Of a DNA stretch of 44,521 bases, positions 15,375 to 26,054 are shown piece after piece. Below the pieces are notes generated by a model, which had not been told where the DNA came from, ran no database searches, and saw nothing but the letters and a program-made list of their open reading frames with translations. Every line of letters begins with the position of its first letter. Position 1 is the stretch's first letter. The position numbers and the translations under genes were made by a program. Source of the DNA: Streptomyces oceani (lineage in GTDB: Bacteria > Actinomycetota > Actinomycetes > Streptomycetales > Streptomycetaceae); the NCBI RefSeq assembly GCF_001751245.1, contig NZ_LJGU01000135.1, positions 77,498 to 122,018 of the forward strand, written 5' to 3'.

Positions 15375-15831
15375 GTCGAGCGAGCGCGGGCAGCGACTGG
15401 CCGCGCGGTACCAGCAGGGTGGCGACGGTTCGGGGCGTCACAGCGAGATCGCCAGCGGGCCGGGTCGACTGCTGGTGACGCTCTACGGGATCTTCACCGT
15501 GGGCGCGTCCTCCCGCTCCCTCTACCAGCTCTCCACCCGGCTCCACGAGGCACCGCTGGCGTACACGCTCTCCGCGGTGGCCGCGGTGGTGTACGCCTTC
15601 ATCACGCTGGCCCTGGTGCGCGGCGGCGAGGGAGCTCGTAAGGCCGCCGTGGTGTGCTGCTGTCTGGAACTGCTGGGAGTGCTGGGGGTCGGCACCTGGA
15701 CCCTGCTGGACGCGTCCGCCTTCCCGGACGCGACCGTGTGGTCGCGGTACGGCATGGGCTATCTGTTCCTCCCCCTGGCGCTGCCGGTGACCGGGCTGTG
15801 GTGGCTGCGCCGCTCCCGGCGCACCGGCTGA
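15367..15831 (+). CDS. Small integral membrane protein, coupled to the preceding one
   Basis: A 154-residue protein. The first 35 residues are polar (RGQRLAARYQQGGDGSGRHSE), then about four membrane helices (LLVTLYGIFTVGASS, TLSAVAAVVYAFITLALV, AVVCCCLELLGVLGVGTWTLL, YLFLPLALPVTGLWWL) and a short basic tail. The start is GTG 15367, inside the end of the upstream gene, with GGGAGGGC just before it. It is a hypothetical membrane protein common in streptomycetes, and I give it no function. A hairpin follows at 15941-15959. Confidence 0.6.
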   Translation: MPESSERGQRLAARYQQGGDGSGRHSEIASGPGRLLVTLYGIFTVGASSRSLYQLSTRLHEAPLAYTLSAVAAVVYAFITLALVRGGEGARKAAVVCCCLELLGVLGVGTWTLLDASAFPDATVWSRYGMGYLFLPLALPVTGLWWLRRSRRTG

Positions 15832-15940
15832 CCGGCGCGACCGTACCGCGTGTCCCACAGGTCAGGGCAGCGCGCCGCCGGTACGGGCCGAACGAACCGA
15901 AGAGCGCGCCGGTGTCGGTGCTCAAGGTGACGTCATCGAT

Positions 15941-15959
15941 GGGACCTCCCCCAGGTCCC
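15941..15959. terminator. Bidirectional terminator hairpin
   Basis: GGGACCT and AGGTCCC pair around CCCCC. It lies between the convergent genes ending at 15831 (+) and 16060 (-), about 110 nt from each. Confidence 0.6.
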
Positions 15960-16059
15960 AGGCCGCGGGCCTCAGACCGAGGGGAAGAGCGAGTGCGGTG
16001 TCGAGGAGGTCGGCACCGGGCGCGAGCGCCCGGAGGTGAACCGAGCAAAACTCGCGCCC

Positions 16060-16566
16060 CTACGCGCTGGTGGTGAACGCCGTGGCGCTCGCCTCCTTCT
16101 CGAGGGTGACCAACGTGGCCCGCCCGCCGGCCGAGGCGACGGTGTCCACCGGCGTGTAGCCGTTACGGCGGTAGAGGCGCAGCCCGACCTCGTCAGCGTG
16201 CCCGGTGGAGAGGCGGTAGCGGGTGGCCGCACGCTCGGTGCGGACGTGCTCCTCGATCCGGGTGAGCAACCGGCTCCCGAGACCGTGCCGGTGCATCCTC
16301 GGATGCACGCACAGCATGCTGATTCGAGCGGTGGTGTCCGGCTCCACCGTCGCGCGCACGGAGCCGATGACCTCCGCCCCGAGCCGTGCCACCACGACAT
16401 ATCCCGCGTCGAGTTCCGCGCGCAACTGGTCGAGGGTCTGGACGAGCGGTTCGATGCCGTAGTCGCCGTGTCGCTCGGCCTCCGGTTGGAAACACAGATA
16501 CTGCAGTTTCAGGATCTGTTCGACGTCATCGTCAGTCGCCGCCGAGATGGTCACGCTCATGGCCAT
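16060..16566 (-). CDS. GNAT-family N-acetyltransferase
   Basis: A 168-residue single-domain acetyltransferase. It has motif A of the GNAT fold, with VVARLGAEVIGSVRA, ISMLCVHPRMHRHGLGSRLLTRIEEH (the R/Q-x-x-G-x-G/A acetyl-CoA loop) and LSTGHADEVGLRLYRRNGYTPVD. The substrate is unknown. The start ATG 16566 was chosen because GGGGAGG lies 9 nt upstream; the next ATG, 6 nt downstream, is also possible. It stands alone, with hairpins at both sides. Confidence 0.75.
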   Translation of the reverse strand: MAMSVTISAATDDDVEQILKLQYLCFQPEAERHGDYGIEPLVQTLDQLRAELDAGYVVVARLGAEVIGSVRATVEPDTTARISMLCVHPRMHRHGLGSRLLTRIEEHVRTERAATRYRLSTGHADEVGLRLYRRNGYTPVDTVASAGGRATLVTLEKEASATAFTTSA

Positions 16567-16926
16567 GGGCGTACGCCTCCCCAATTCCCTCGTGTCCGCG
16601 CGAGCCGTGCGTGAGGGTGCCGCGCGCGAACTGTCTGCCCTGATGACGCCGGTTGCTTACGGCACCCTTCCCCTCCGCCTGGGCACGGCAACCCCACGTC
16701 CCGAGAATTCTGCGTGGCGCGCGCGCCCGTTGGACACGCGACGCGGGTCCGGGGGGTGTGACATTCCCGACCCGGGTCGAACAGGCCGGGACGACCCTCT
16801 CGGTACGCACGGCTGGTGACGGACGACGCCGCGCCACCAGCCGCACGTCCCGCGACCCCCCGGGTTGCTTGCCCGCCACCCACCCGGCGGCCGGGAACAA
16901 CAGCGGGAAGCGACGCCGGAGAGCGC
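16567..16926. other. Intergenic region between an acetyltransferase and glpQ-like gene
   Basis: 360 bases without a credible gene. It should hold the promoter of the acetyltransferase and the terminator of the upstream phosphodiesterase (see 16810-16843). Confidence 0.4.
16810..16843 (-). terminator. Candidate terminator of the glycerophosphodiester phosphodiesterase gene
   Basis: CGGCTGGTG and CACCAGCCG form a perfect 9-bp stem with a 16-nt loop, about 84 nt after the stop codon at 16927. Confidence 0.45.
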
Positions 16927-18075
16927 TCAGCGCTCCCGGAAGTCCGCCGCGGCGAGCACCGCCGTGTCCGGGTTGTCGGAGAAGAGACCGTCGATCCCGG
17001 TGGCGAAATACGTACGGAAGGCGCCGAACGCGTCCCCGTAGGCGTCCGGTTCGTCCCCCGTCCGGAAGTCGAGCGGCAGGAAGGTGTTCTCGTTGCGCAT
17101 CGTGTAGGGATGCACGACGAGTCGCTGTGCGTGCGCGTCCCGGACGAGTGTGGTGGGCTCGCCGAGCGCGCCGTCCTCGTCCTTCGGGATGACGATGTCC
17201 AGCGTGGGGCCGATCCCCTTCGCGAAGCCGGCGATCCACTTCAGCCCGTCCGGACTGACCAGGTCCGCGACCGTACGGGGATCGCCGGACTCCACGAAGT
17301 CCCAGGGGCGGGAGTCGAGTCCGCCGAGGAGCACCACCCCGGGGCAGTCCACCAGGTGCTCCAGCCGCTGGATGCTGCTCGGCTCGAAGGACTGCACGAA
17401 GTTCGGCGCGTGCTTGTGGTCGCGCCCGTACTCGCGCAGCAGTCGGGCGAGCGGCTTCTCCAGGGCCAGGCCGATCTCGCGGAAGTAGCTGGGGTGCTTG
17501 GTCTCGATGTGCAGCCACACGGGCCGGCCGTCAACCCGGCCCCGTCGGTCGGCCCAGCGCAGGACCTCCTCGAGGGTCGGCACCTGCCAGCGGCCGTCGT
17601 AGAGCGTGTTGTGTTGCCGCTCGTCGGGAAGCCGCTCCACCGCGCGCAGGGTCTTGAGTTCGGCGAGCGTGAAGTCCTCGCTGAACCAGCCGGTGAGTTC
17701 CTTTCCGTCGATGGACTTGGTGGTCTCGCGGTCGGCGAACTCGGCGTGCTCGGCGACGTCGGTGGTGCCGGTGATGTCGTTCTCGTGCCGGCAGACCAGG
17801 TGGCCGTCCTTGGTGGACACCACGTCCTGCTCGATGATGTCCGCGCCCGTGGCGTGCGCCAGTTCGTACGCGCCCATGGTGTGTTCCGGCCGGTAGCCGC
17901 TGGCGCCCCGGTGCGCGATCACCGCGGGGACGGGCAGCCTGTGTCGGCCCGAACGGCCGCCTGACTTCCCGTCATCGGCCTGTGCCGCGCCCGCCGGCCC
18001 CCAGGCCGCCGCGCCCGCTCCCAGTGCCGCGGCGCCCAGTACGACTCTCCGACCCGGCCCCTGCTGCTGCGCCAT
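16927..18075 (-). CDS. glpQ: Secreted glycerophosphodiester phosphodiesterase (Tat signal)
   Basis: A 382-residue secreted enzyme that hydrolyses glycerophosphodiesters to glycerol 3-phosphate and an alcohol. The N terminus (GPGRRVVLGAAALGAGAAA to GAAQA) is a twin-arginine signal with RR at 9-10. The GDPD domain follows: VIAHRGASGYRPEHT (catalytic His-Arg and Glu), IIEQDVVSTKDGHLVCRHE (metal ligands and second His) and HIETKHPSYFREIG. The start ATG 18075 is set by GAGGAG five bases upstream; GTG 18081 has no spacing. In S. coelicolor the orthologous gene beside plsC is, as I recall, under PhoP control; a GTTCAC-type element is seen at 18142-18158. Confidence 0.88.
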   Translation of the reverse strand: MAQQQGPGRRVVLGAAALGAGAAAWGPAGAAQADDGKSGGRSGRHRLPVPAVIAHRGASGYRPEHTMGAYELAHATGADIIEQDVVSTKDGHLVCRHENDITGTTDVAEHAEFADRETTKSIDGKELTGWFSEDFTLAELKTLRAVERLPDERQHNTLYDGRWQVPTLEEVLRWADRRGRVDGRPVWLHIETKHPSYFREIGLALEKPLARLLREYGRDHKHAPNFVQSFEPSSIQRLEHLVDCPGVVLLGGLDSRPWDFVESGDPRTVADLVSPDGLKWIAGFAKGIGPTLDIVIPKDEDGALGEPTTLVRDAHAQRLVVHPYTMRNENTFLPLDFRTGDEPDAYGDAFGAFRTYFATGIDGLFSDNPDTAVLAAADFRER

Positions 18076-18141
18076 GCGCACTCCTCACCTCGTGCTCCGC
18101 TGTCCCGTACCTGACACCCGCATCGGACGAATGACGCGCCG

Positions 18142-18158
18142 ATAGTAGGCGTGTGAAC
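18142..18158 (-). promoter_or_regulatory. Possible -10 box with PHO-box-like element for glpQ
   Basis: On the minus strand GTTCACACGCC (18148-18158) directly precedes TACTAT (18142-18147), a good -10 sequence. PHO boxes of streptomycetes are 11-bp repeats starting GTTCAC. A clear second repeat was not found, so PhoP binding is a guess. Confidence 0.25.
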
Positions 18159-18308
18159 CTTTCCTACGGGAGAGACGGGGCGGAACCCGGCACGAACACG
18201 CCCGGCCGCGCCGCGCGGCGAGAGCCCCGGTCACGGCGTCACGGCCGCCGCCGGGTAACGTCTTCCAACGCGTAGCCGTGCGCTCGACCACCACCGACGG
18301 AGGGCCAG

Positions 18309-18989
18309 TTGTCCCGTTTCCTGCTGATCAAGGCATCGCTCGGCACGCTGCTGCGCGTGCTGTTCCGGCCCAGGGTCGAGGGTGCGGAGAACATCCCGGG
18401 CAGCGGCCCGGTGATCCTGGCCGGCAACCACCTCACGTTCATCGACTCGGTGATCCTGCCGCTGGTCAGCAAGCGCCAGGTGTTCTTCATCGGTAAGGAC
18501 GAGTACGTCACTGGGAAGGGCCCGAAGGGACGCCTGATGGCCTGGTTCTTCACCGGAGTCGGGATGATCCCGGTGGACCGGGACGGCGGCCGGGGCGGTG
18601 TAGCCGCGCTGATGACCGGCCGTCGGGTGCTGGAGGAGGGCCATATCTTCGGCATCTACCCGGAGGGCACCCGCTCCCCCGACGGCCGCCTCTACCGGGG
18701 ACGTACGGGCATCGCCCGGCTGGCGCTGATGACCGGCGCTCCGGTGGTGCCGTTCGCGATGATCGGCACCGACGAAGTCCAGCCCGACGGCAAGGGCCTG
18801 CCGCGCTTCGGCCGCGGGCGCCGCATCACCGTCCGGTTCGGGGAGTCGCTGGACTTCTCCCGCTACGAGGGCATGGACCGGGACCGTTACGTGCTGCGGG
18901 CGGTCACGGACGAGGTGATGAGCGAGGTCATGTCGCTGTCCGGGCAGGAGTACGTGGACATGTACGCCACCAAGGCGAAGGCCGCCTGA
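18309..18989 (+). CDS. plsC: 1-acyl-sn-glycerol-3-phosphate acyltransferase family protein
   Basis: A 226-residue membrane-associated acyltransferase that makes phosphatidic acid from lysophosphatidic acid. The HX4D motif is NHLTFIDS (His 41, Asp 46). The second motif, GIYPEGTRSPDGRLYRGRTGIARL, binds the glycerol phosphate. The Pro-valley block GAPVVPFAMIG follows. Length is typical of the short actinobacterial PlsC proteins. The start is TTG 18309, preceded by GGAGGG; no ATG or GTG fits. It is divergent from the glycerophosphodiesterase gene, so both neighbours touch phospholipid metabolism. Confidence 0.85.
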   Translation: MSRFLLIKASLGTLLRVLFRPRVEGAENIPGSGPVILAGNHLTFIDSVILPLVSKRQVFFIGKDEYVTGKGPKGRLMAWFFTGVGMIPVDRDGGRGGVAALMTGRRVLEEGHIFGIYPEGTRSPDGRLYRGRTGIARLALMTGAPVVPFAMIGTDEVQPDGKGLPRFGRGRRITVRFGESLDFSRYEGMDRDRYVLRAVTDEVMSEVMSLSGQEYVDMYATKAKAA

Positions 18990-19006
18990 TCCTCACCACC
19001 AACAGC

Positions 19007-19025
19007 GCCCGCCGCTCAGGCGGGC
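19007..19025. terminator. Bidirectional terminator containing the stop codon of the DUF4235 gene in its loop
   Basis: GCCCGCC and GGCGGGC pair around GCTCA. The TGA of the minus-strand gene is 19016-19018, inside the loop. The plus-strand plsC ends at 18989, so one hairpin can serve both converging genes. Confidence 0.6.
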
Positions 19026-19279
19026 CAACTGCCGGTCGCGCGCCGTACTCCCACGGCCCCGCCCCGGCTCGTCGCCGCCCGCACCAGGCCCGTCACGGCA
19101 CCCTGGACCGCCGCGGCGAGCAGGATCTCGCGCAGACGGCGCTCCTCGTCGGTAGGAGCCGGAGCGGTGTCGCCACCGACGGGGGCCGCTTTCCAGAGCT
19201 TCTTGAACAGCGCCCCGGCCAGCATCCCGCTACCCAGGCTGAGTCCGGTCTGGAACAGCTTGTACATGCGCCCGCTCAT
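19016..19279 (-). CDS. DUF4235 family small membrane protein
   Basis: An 87-residue protein with the DUF4235 layout. MYKLFQTGLSLGSGMLAGALFKKLWK is a short hydrophobic helix with a basic end, and LREILLAAAVQGAVTGLVRAATSRGG is a second one. The function is unknown. The start is put at ATG 19279, 6 nt after AGGGGA. The in-frame ATG at 19285 overlaps the upstream stop (ATGA) but touches the ribosome site. It is third in a Hol-X, DUF3618, DUF4235 operon that recurs in actinobacteria. Confidence 0.75.
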   Translation of the reverse strand: MSGRMYKLFQTGLSLGSGMLAGALFKKLWKAAPVGGDTAPAPTDEERRLREILLAAAVQGAVTGLVRAATSRGGAVGVRRATGSWPA

Positions 19280-19281
19280 GG

Positions 19282-19740
19282 TCATTCCCCTGCCTGACCG
19301 CACCGCTGGGTACGGGAAGCGTGCGGCCTATGGGCGTGCCGGTGCGCCGCGTGCCGGTGCCGGCCCGCGGAGGACCTCGCGGTGTCACCCGAGCGGCGTC
19401 GCCGGAGCAGCATGACGACCACACCACCCGCCGCCAGGGCGCCGGCCACCGCCGCGCCCACCTTGGCGAGTTGCGCGGCGCGCTGGTCTCGGGCGGACTT
19501 CTCGGACGCGAAGGTCTCCGGGGCGGTTCCGTCACCGGGCGCGCCCTCGGCCGACCGATGGTGGCCGTTGGTGGCCCGGCTTTTGAGCTCGCTGGCCTTG
19601 CTGCGGGCCAGCGTCTTCATATCCGCCTTGTGAGCCAGTTCCGAGACGGTGTCCGCGAGTTGCCCACGGGCCTGCTTCACCTCGGCCCGCAACTGCTGTG
19701 GCGTGGGGCTCTGACCGTTTCCGCGCTGCGCCTGGGTCAT
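19282..19740 (-). CDS. DUF3618 family protein
   Basis: A 152-residue protein. TPQQLRAEVKQARGQLADTVSELAHKADMK is the DUF3618 domain, a helical segment with regular charges. One membrane helix (VGAAVAGALAAGGVVVMLL, about residues 92-112) and a basic, His-rich tail follow. The function is not established; the family is commonly found with Hol-X proteins at the cell envelope. The start ATG 19740 overlaps the Hol-X gene by 4 nt. Confidence 0.75.
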   Translation of the reverse strand: MTQAQRGNGQSPTPQQLRAEVKQARGQLADTVSELAHKADMKTLARSKASELKSRATNGHHRSAEGAPGDGTAPETFASEKSARDQRAAQLAKVGAAVAGALAAGGVVVMLLRRRRSGDTARSSAGRHRHAAHRHAHRPHASRTQRCGQAGE

Positions 19741-20156
19741 CGCTGCGCCCCTTCCCGGATCGCGTCCATGTCAGCACGTACGCTCCCGATGGTCTCCTGT
19801 GGCGTGGCGGGCGTGGCCTGCTTGATCTCCTTCTTGCCCACCAGGGCCAGCACGCCCGCGATCAGCAGCAGGGCCCCGAAGACCACCAGCGCCGCGGCCC
19901 AGACGGGGAGTACCAGCGTCACCGCGGCGATCGCGGCGGCCACCAGGGCCTGCAGGGCGAGCAGTCCGGCCAGCGCGGCGCCACCGAACATGCCACCGCC
20001 GAGCCCGGCGCGCTTGCCCTTCTCCTTCATCTCCGCCTGTGCCAGCTGTAGCTCACTGCGCACCACCGTGGTGAGCTGTTCGGATGCCTGGGCGACCAGT
20101 TCTCCGACGGTGTGTTGGTCCGCTCGCGCCGACTGACGGCTCTCTGTGTCGAGCAC
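19737..20156 (-). CDS. Hol-X (DUF1469-type) phage-holin-superfamily membrane protein
   Basis: A 139-residue protein. The N terminus (VGELVAQASEQLTTVVRSELQLAQAEMKEKGKRAG) is an amphipathic helix, and two membrane helices follow (GLLALQALVAAAIAAVTLVL, and AAALVVFGALLLIAGVLALVGKK). This is the actinobacterial Hol-X family. The name comes from similarity to holins, and a lytic role is not shown. The start is GTG 20156, with GAGGTGAT just upstream. It is the first gene of the three-gene operon. Confidence 0.75.
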   Translation of the reverse strand: MLDTESRQSARADQHTVGELVAQASEQLTTVVRSELQLAQAEMKEKGKRAGLGGGMFGGAALAGLLALQALVAAAIAAVTLVLPVWAAALVVFGALLLIAGVLALVGKKEIKQATPATPQETIGSVRADMDAIREGAQR

Positions 20157-20227
20157 GGGATCACCTCACTCCCTGTCACCGACGCCGAGTTCCCCACTCC
20201 AGGGGGAGTAACCACCTGGTTCGGCGG

Positions 20228-20248
20228 ACGGCCGGGCTCAGCGGCCGT
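20228..20248 (-). terminator. Terminator hairpin after the MFS gene
   Basis: ACGGCCG and CGGCCGT form a perfect 7-bp stem with a 7-nt loop. It begins 5 nt after the stop codon of the exporter gene (20254). Confidence 0.55.
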
Positions 20249-20253
20249 ACGCG

Positions 20254-21894
20254 TCATGCGCCCGACTGTCCGACACCCCGTTTCCCGCCGTCCAGCGCTC
20301 CGCCGCACGGCTCCGCGCCGTCCGGTTCCGCTCCGCCTGGTTCCCCGTCGGCCGACTCCGCGAGTCGCTGACCACGCAACAGCCGCCAGGACAGCGCCGC
20401 GGCGGCCAACAGGACGAACGCTCCGCACAACGCCCCGATCCGCAGCCCCTCGGTGAACGTCTGTTGGGCCACGGACAGCAGTTCCGTCCCGAGCGGGTCG
20501 GGCAGGCCGCGGGCCGCCTCCACCGCGCCACCCAGCGACTCGCGTGCCTGCTCCACCGCCCGCGGCGGTACGTCCACAGGCGTCACGAAATCCCGGTACG
20601 CGCCGGTGACCACCGAGCCCAGCAGGGCGATGCCAAGAGCCGCGCCGAGTTCGTACGCGGTCTCGGAGACCGCCGAGGCGGCGCCGGCCTGCTCCTTCGG
20701 GACGCTGGAGAGGATCACGTCAGCGGTCACCGTGAACGCGAGGCCCGCGCCCACGCCCAGCAACAGAAGCATCGGGCCGAGCAACCAGTAGCCGGTGGAG
20801 GCTGTCAGCAGCGTGCTCGAGGCCAGCGCGAGGCCGACCGCGGCCAGGCCACCGGAGACCGCCGCGCGTACGGAGGTGCGACGCGCCAGCGTGCCGGCGG
20901 CGAGACCGGCGGCCACGGCGCCGAGTGCGGCGGGCAGTTCGGCCAGTCCAGCCTCCAGCGGCGATCTCGTCTGCACGAGCTGGAGGAACTGCGAGAGGAA
21001 GAAGATCATCCCCGAGAGACCGAGGATGGTGAGCAGGTCCGCGAGCACGGCCCCGGAGAAGCCCTTGTTCCGGAACAGTCGCATGTCCAGCAACGGCGAC
21101 GAGATGCGGAGTTGCCGGCGTACGAAGGCGACCAGGGCCAGTGAGCCGATGAGTCCGGCCGCCGAGACGTCCGGGGTCAGACCGTGCACGGTCAGTTGCT
21201 TGACGGCGTAGACCACGGCGATCAGCCCCACCATGGAGAACCCGACGCTCGGCAGGTCCCACGGACCGGGCGCGGGATCGCGGGACTCCGGCAGCAGCTT
21301 GCCGCCCACGATCACCAGGAGCACCATCACCGGCAGGTTGATGAGGAAGACCGAGCCCCACCAGAAGTGCTCCAGGAGCACTCCACCGATGACCGGCCCC
21401 ACCGCCGCGCCGGCCGAGGTCATCGCGCCCCAGACCCCCACGGCGAGACTGCGTTCCCGCGGGTCCGGGAAGATGTTGCGGATCAGCGCGAGGGTGGAGG
21501 GCATGAGCGTGGCGCCGGCCACCCCGAGCAGCGCGCGCCAGAGGATCATCGCCTCGGCGCTGTGCGCGTACGCCGTCAGCACGGACCCGGCACCGAACGC
21601 CACTGATCCGATGAGCAACAGCTTCTTCCGGCCGATTCGGTCGCCGAGCGAGCCCATCGACACCAGCAGCCCGGCGATGACGAAGGAGTAGATGTCGCCG
21701 ATCCACAGCAGTTCGGTGCTGGAGGGTTCCAGGTCCTCACTGAGGAACGGCGTCGCGAGGCCGAGCACCGTCGCGTCCACCCCGACCAGCAGTACGGCCA
21801 GCACCAGCACGGACAGGGCGAGCCAGCGCTGTCGCGCGGTGGTCGGGGCGGATGAGTTGCCGACCTTCCCGCGGACGGGCGTACGGCGGGTCAC
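20254..21894 (-). CDS. DHA2-type MFS drug exporter (14 membrane helices)
   Basis: A 546-residue major facilitator protein, long enough for 14 helices, as in the EmrB/QacA drug:H+ antiporters. Motif D1 LVGVDATVLGLATPFLSEDL, motif A GSLGDRIGRKKLLLIG and motif C GVWGAMTSAGAAVGPVIGGVLLEHFWWGSVF (start and end) are present. The C terminus carries a Gly/Asp/Glu-rich tail. The start is GTG 21894, overlapping the tetR stop by 4 nt (GTGA), so repressor and pump are co-translated. Export of a toxic compound or dye is likely, but the substrate is unknown. Confidence 0.85.
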   Translation of the reverse strand: MTRRTPVRGKVGNSSAPTTARQRWLALSVLVLAVLLVGVDATVLGLATPFLSEDLEPSSTELLWIGDIYSFVIAGLLVSMGSLGDRIGRKKLLLIGSVAFGAGSVLTAYAHSAEAMILWRALLGVAGATLMPSTLALIRNIFPDPRERSLAVGVWGAMTSAGAAVGPVIGGVLLEHFWWGSVFLINLPVMVLLVIVGGKLLPESRDPAPGPWDLPSVGFSMVGLIAVVYAVKQLTVHGLTPDVSAAGLIGSLALVAFVRRQLRISSPLLDMRLFRNKGFSGAVLADLLTILGLSGMIFFLSQFLQLVQTRSPLEAGLAELPAALGAVAAGLAAGTLARRTSVRAAVSGGLAAVGLALASSTLLTASTGYWLLGPMLLLLGVGAGLAFTVTADVILSSVPKEQAGAASAVSETAYELGAALGIALLGSVVTGAYRDFVTPVDVPPRAVEQARESLGGAVEAARGLPDPLGTELLSVAQQTFTEGLRIGALCGAFVLLAAAALSWRLLRGQRLAESADGEPGGAEPDGAEPCGGALDGGKRGVGQSGA

Positions 21895-22442
21895 GGTCGA
21901 TCCGCCCGTCGGACACCGCCGAGCAGCAGCTCCACCGTCATCCGACCGGCGTCCCGCGCGGCCACCTTGCCGTCCTGCGCGGCCCAGGCGGACGCCGACA
22001 CGAGGGCGTAGAGCGCCTCCGCCAGCCAGGCCGTGGTCAGGTCCAGGCGAAAGACGCCCTCCTCCTGGCCACGCCGGAACAAAGCCTCGATCCGGGTGTC
22101 GAGGCGCCGCCAGCCGTCGTGCATCGCGTCCGGCTCGAAGAGCTGGTTCTCGGTGACGAGGAAGGCCAGGAACCCGGCGAGCGGTCGGGTCTCCTCCACC
22201 AGCCGACGCAGTGCCTCGTCCGCCGAGCCCTCCTCCGGGCGGGCCGCGTCCAGGGCCTCGGTGAGCTGCTGGAGGCCGAGCTCCTCCAGCGAGCGTACGA
22301 GCGCCGAGCGGCCGGAGAAGTGCCGGTGCAGCGTGGCTCGGCTGACCCCGGCGGCGCGCGCGACATCGTCCATGGCGGACGTGGGTTTCCTGGTCAGCAG
22401 ATCAGCGGCGGCGTGCAGGAGCTGCTCTCGACGGACTGTCAT
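21891..22442 (-). CDS. TetR-family transcriptional repressor of the exporter operon
   Basis: A 183-residue regulator. The N-terminal helix-turn-helix is seen in REQLLHAAADLLTRKP, then AMDDVARAAGVSRATLHRHFSGRSALVRSL. The rest is the ligand-binding helical domain. The start ATG 22442 has no ribosome site but lies 6 nt after TACGCT, so the mRNA is probably leaderless. GAGACA sits 18 nt upstream of that box. A 30-bp inverted repeat (22456-22485) overlaps this promoter and is the obvious autoregulatory operator. The partner exporter is translationally coupled downstream. Confidence 0.85.
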   Translation of the reverse strand: MTVRREQLLHAAADLLTRKPTSAMDDVARAAGVSRATLHRHFSGRSALVRSLEELGLQQLTEALDAARPEEGSADEALRRLVEETRPLAGFLAFLVTENQLFEPDAMHDGWRRLDTRIEALFRRGQEEGVFRLDLTTAWLAEALYALVSASAWAAQDGKVAARDAGRMTVELLLGGVRRADRP

Positions 22443-22455
22443 GAGACGAGCGTAG

Positions 22456-22485
22456 CGCGTGTGAAACACTCATGTCTCACACGCG
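22456..22485. promoter_or_regulatory. TetR operator (inverted repeat) over the tetR-MFS promoter
   Basis: Two 12-nt arms, CGCGTGTGAAAC (22456-22467) and GTCTCACACGCG (22474-22485), match in 11 of 12 positions around a 6-nt centre. The repeat covers the spacer between the -35 and -10 boxes and the -35 itself, 14 nt before the tetR start, as expected for an autorepressor. Confidence 0.7.
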
Positions 22486-22511
22486 TCAGGTGACGCTCAT
22501 CTCTTGTCGAC

Positions 22512-25350
<2,839 letters not shown>

Positions 25351-25386
25351 GGGGATCTCCTTACGAAGCATACGCTGATAGGTATA

Positions 25387-25415
25387 AGTATGCAGCTACT
25401 CGCATGCTCCGTCAA
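25387..25415 (-). promoter_or_regulatory. argG promoter with ARG-box-like dyad
   Basis: TTGACG (25410-25415) and CATACT (25387-25392) are spaced by 17 nt on the minus strand. Between them lies ATGCGAGTAGCTGCAT (25390-25405), an ATGC/GCAT dyad that resembles ArgR half-sites and overlaps the -10 box. ArgR control is inferred from this position and from the arg genes around it. Confidence 0.5.
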
Positions 25416-25526
25416 CCAGCCCCCGGCGCGGCGGTTCGACGTGTCGTTTCAGCAGGTCAGCGAGGCATGGGGCCACCTCATACGCAAGGCGCGGCCATCC
25501 CGTCGCCGCTGGCGCGGTGTCCTGGT

Positions 25527-26054
25527 TCAGCGTGCCTTCTGGGCCAGCTGCAGCAGATGCTCGGCCAGCGCCTGGCCACCCTCCGGTTCCCGGCTGATCA
25601 GCAACAGCGTGTCGTCCCCGGCGATGGTGCCGATGATGTCGTGCACGCCCGTCTGGTCGATGGCCGAGGCGAGGAACTGCGCCGCGCCCGGTGGCGTACG
25701 CAGCACGACCAGGTTCGCCGACGCCTCGGCGGAGATCAGCAGCTCGCCGGCCAGCCGCGCCATCCGGGCCTCGCTCGCGGACTCGCCGAGCGGCGCCCGG
25801 GGCGTGCGGTCGCCGCCCTCGGCCGGTACGGCGTAGATCAGCTCTCCGACCGTGTTGCGGATCTTGACGGCGCCCAGCTCATCCAGGTCCCGGGACAACG
25901 TGGCCTGGGTGACGGAGAGTTCGTCGTCGGCGAGCAGCTTGGCGAGTTGGCTCTGCGAACGGATCGGCTGCCGGTTCAGGATGTCGACAATCCTCCGGTG
26001 CCGTGCCGTACGTGTCTGCGGTACGGCCTGCCCGCCCTGCTGCTCGTCGGTCAT
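25527..26054 (-). CDS. argR: Arginine repressor
   Basis: A 175-residue repressor. The N-terminal winged helix has [32 protein letters not shown]. The C-terminal oligomerisation and arginine-binding domain has [20 protein letters not shown]. It is expected to form a hexamer that binds ARG boxes when arginine is present. The start ATG 26054 overlaps the argD stop by 4 nt (ATGA), so the repressor is the last gene of the operon it controls. The gap to argG holds the argG promoter. Confidence 0.93.
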   Translation of the reverse strand: MTDEQQGGQAVPQTRTARHRRIVDILNRQPIRSQSQLAKLLADDELSVTQATLSRDLDELGAVKIRNTVGELIYAVPAEGGDRTPRAPLGESASEARMARLAGELLISAEASANLVVLRTPPGAAQFLASAIDQTGVHDIIGTIAGDDTLLLISREPEGGQALAEHLLQLAQKAR

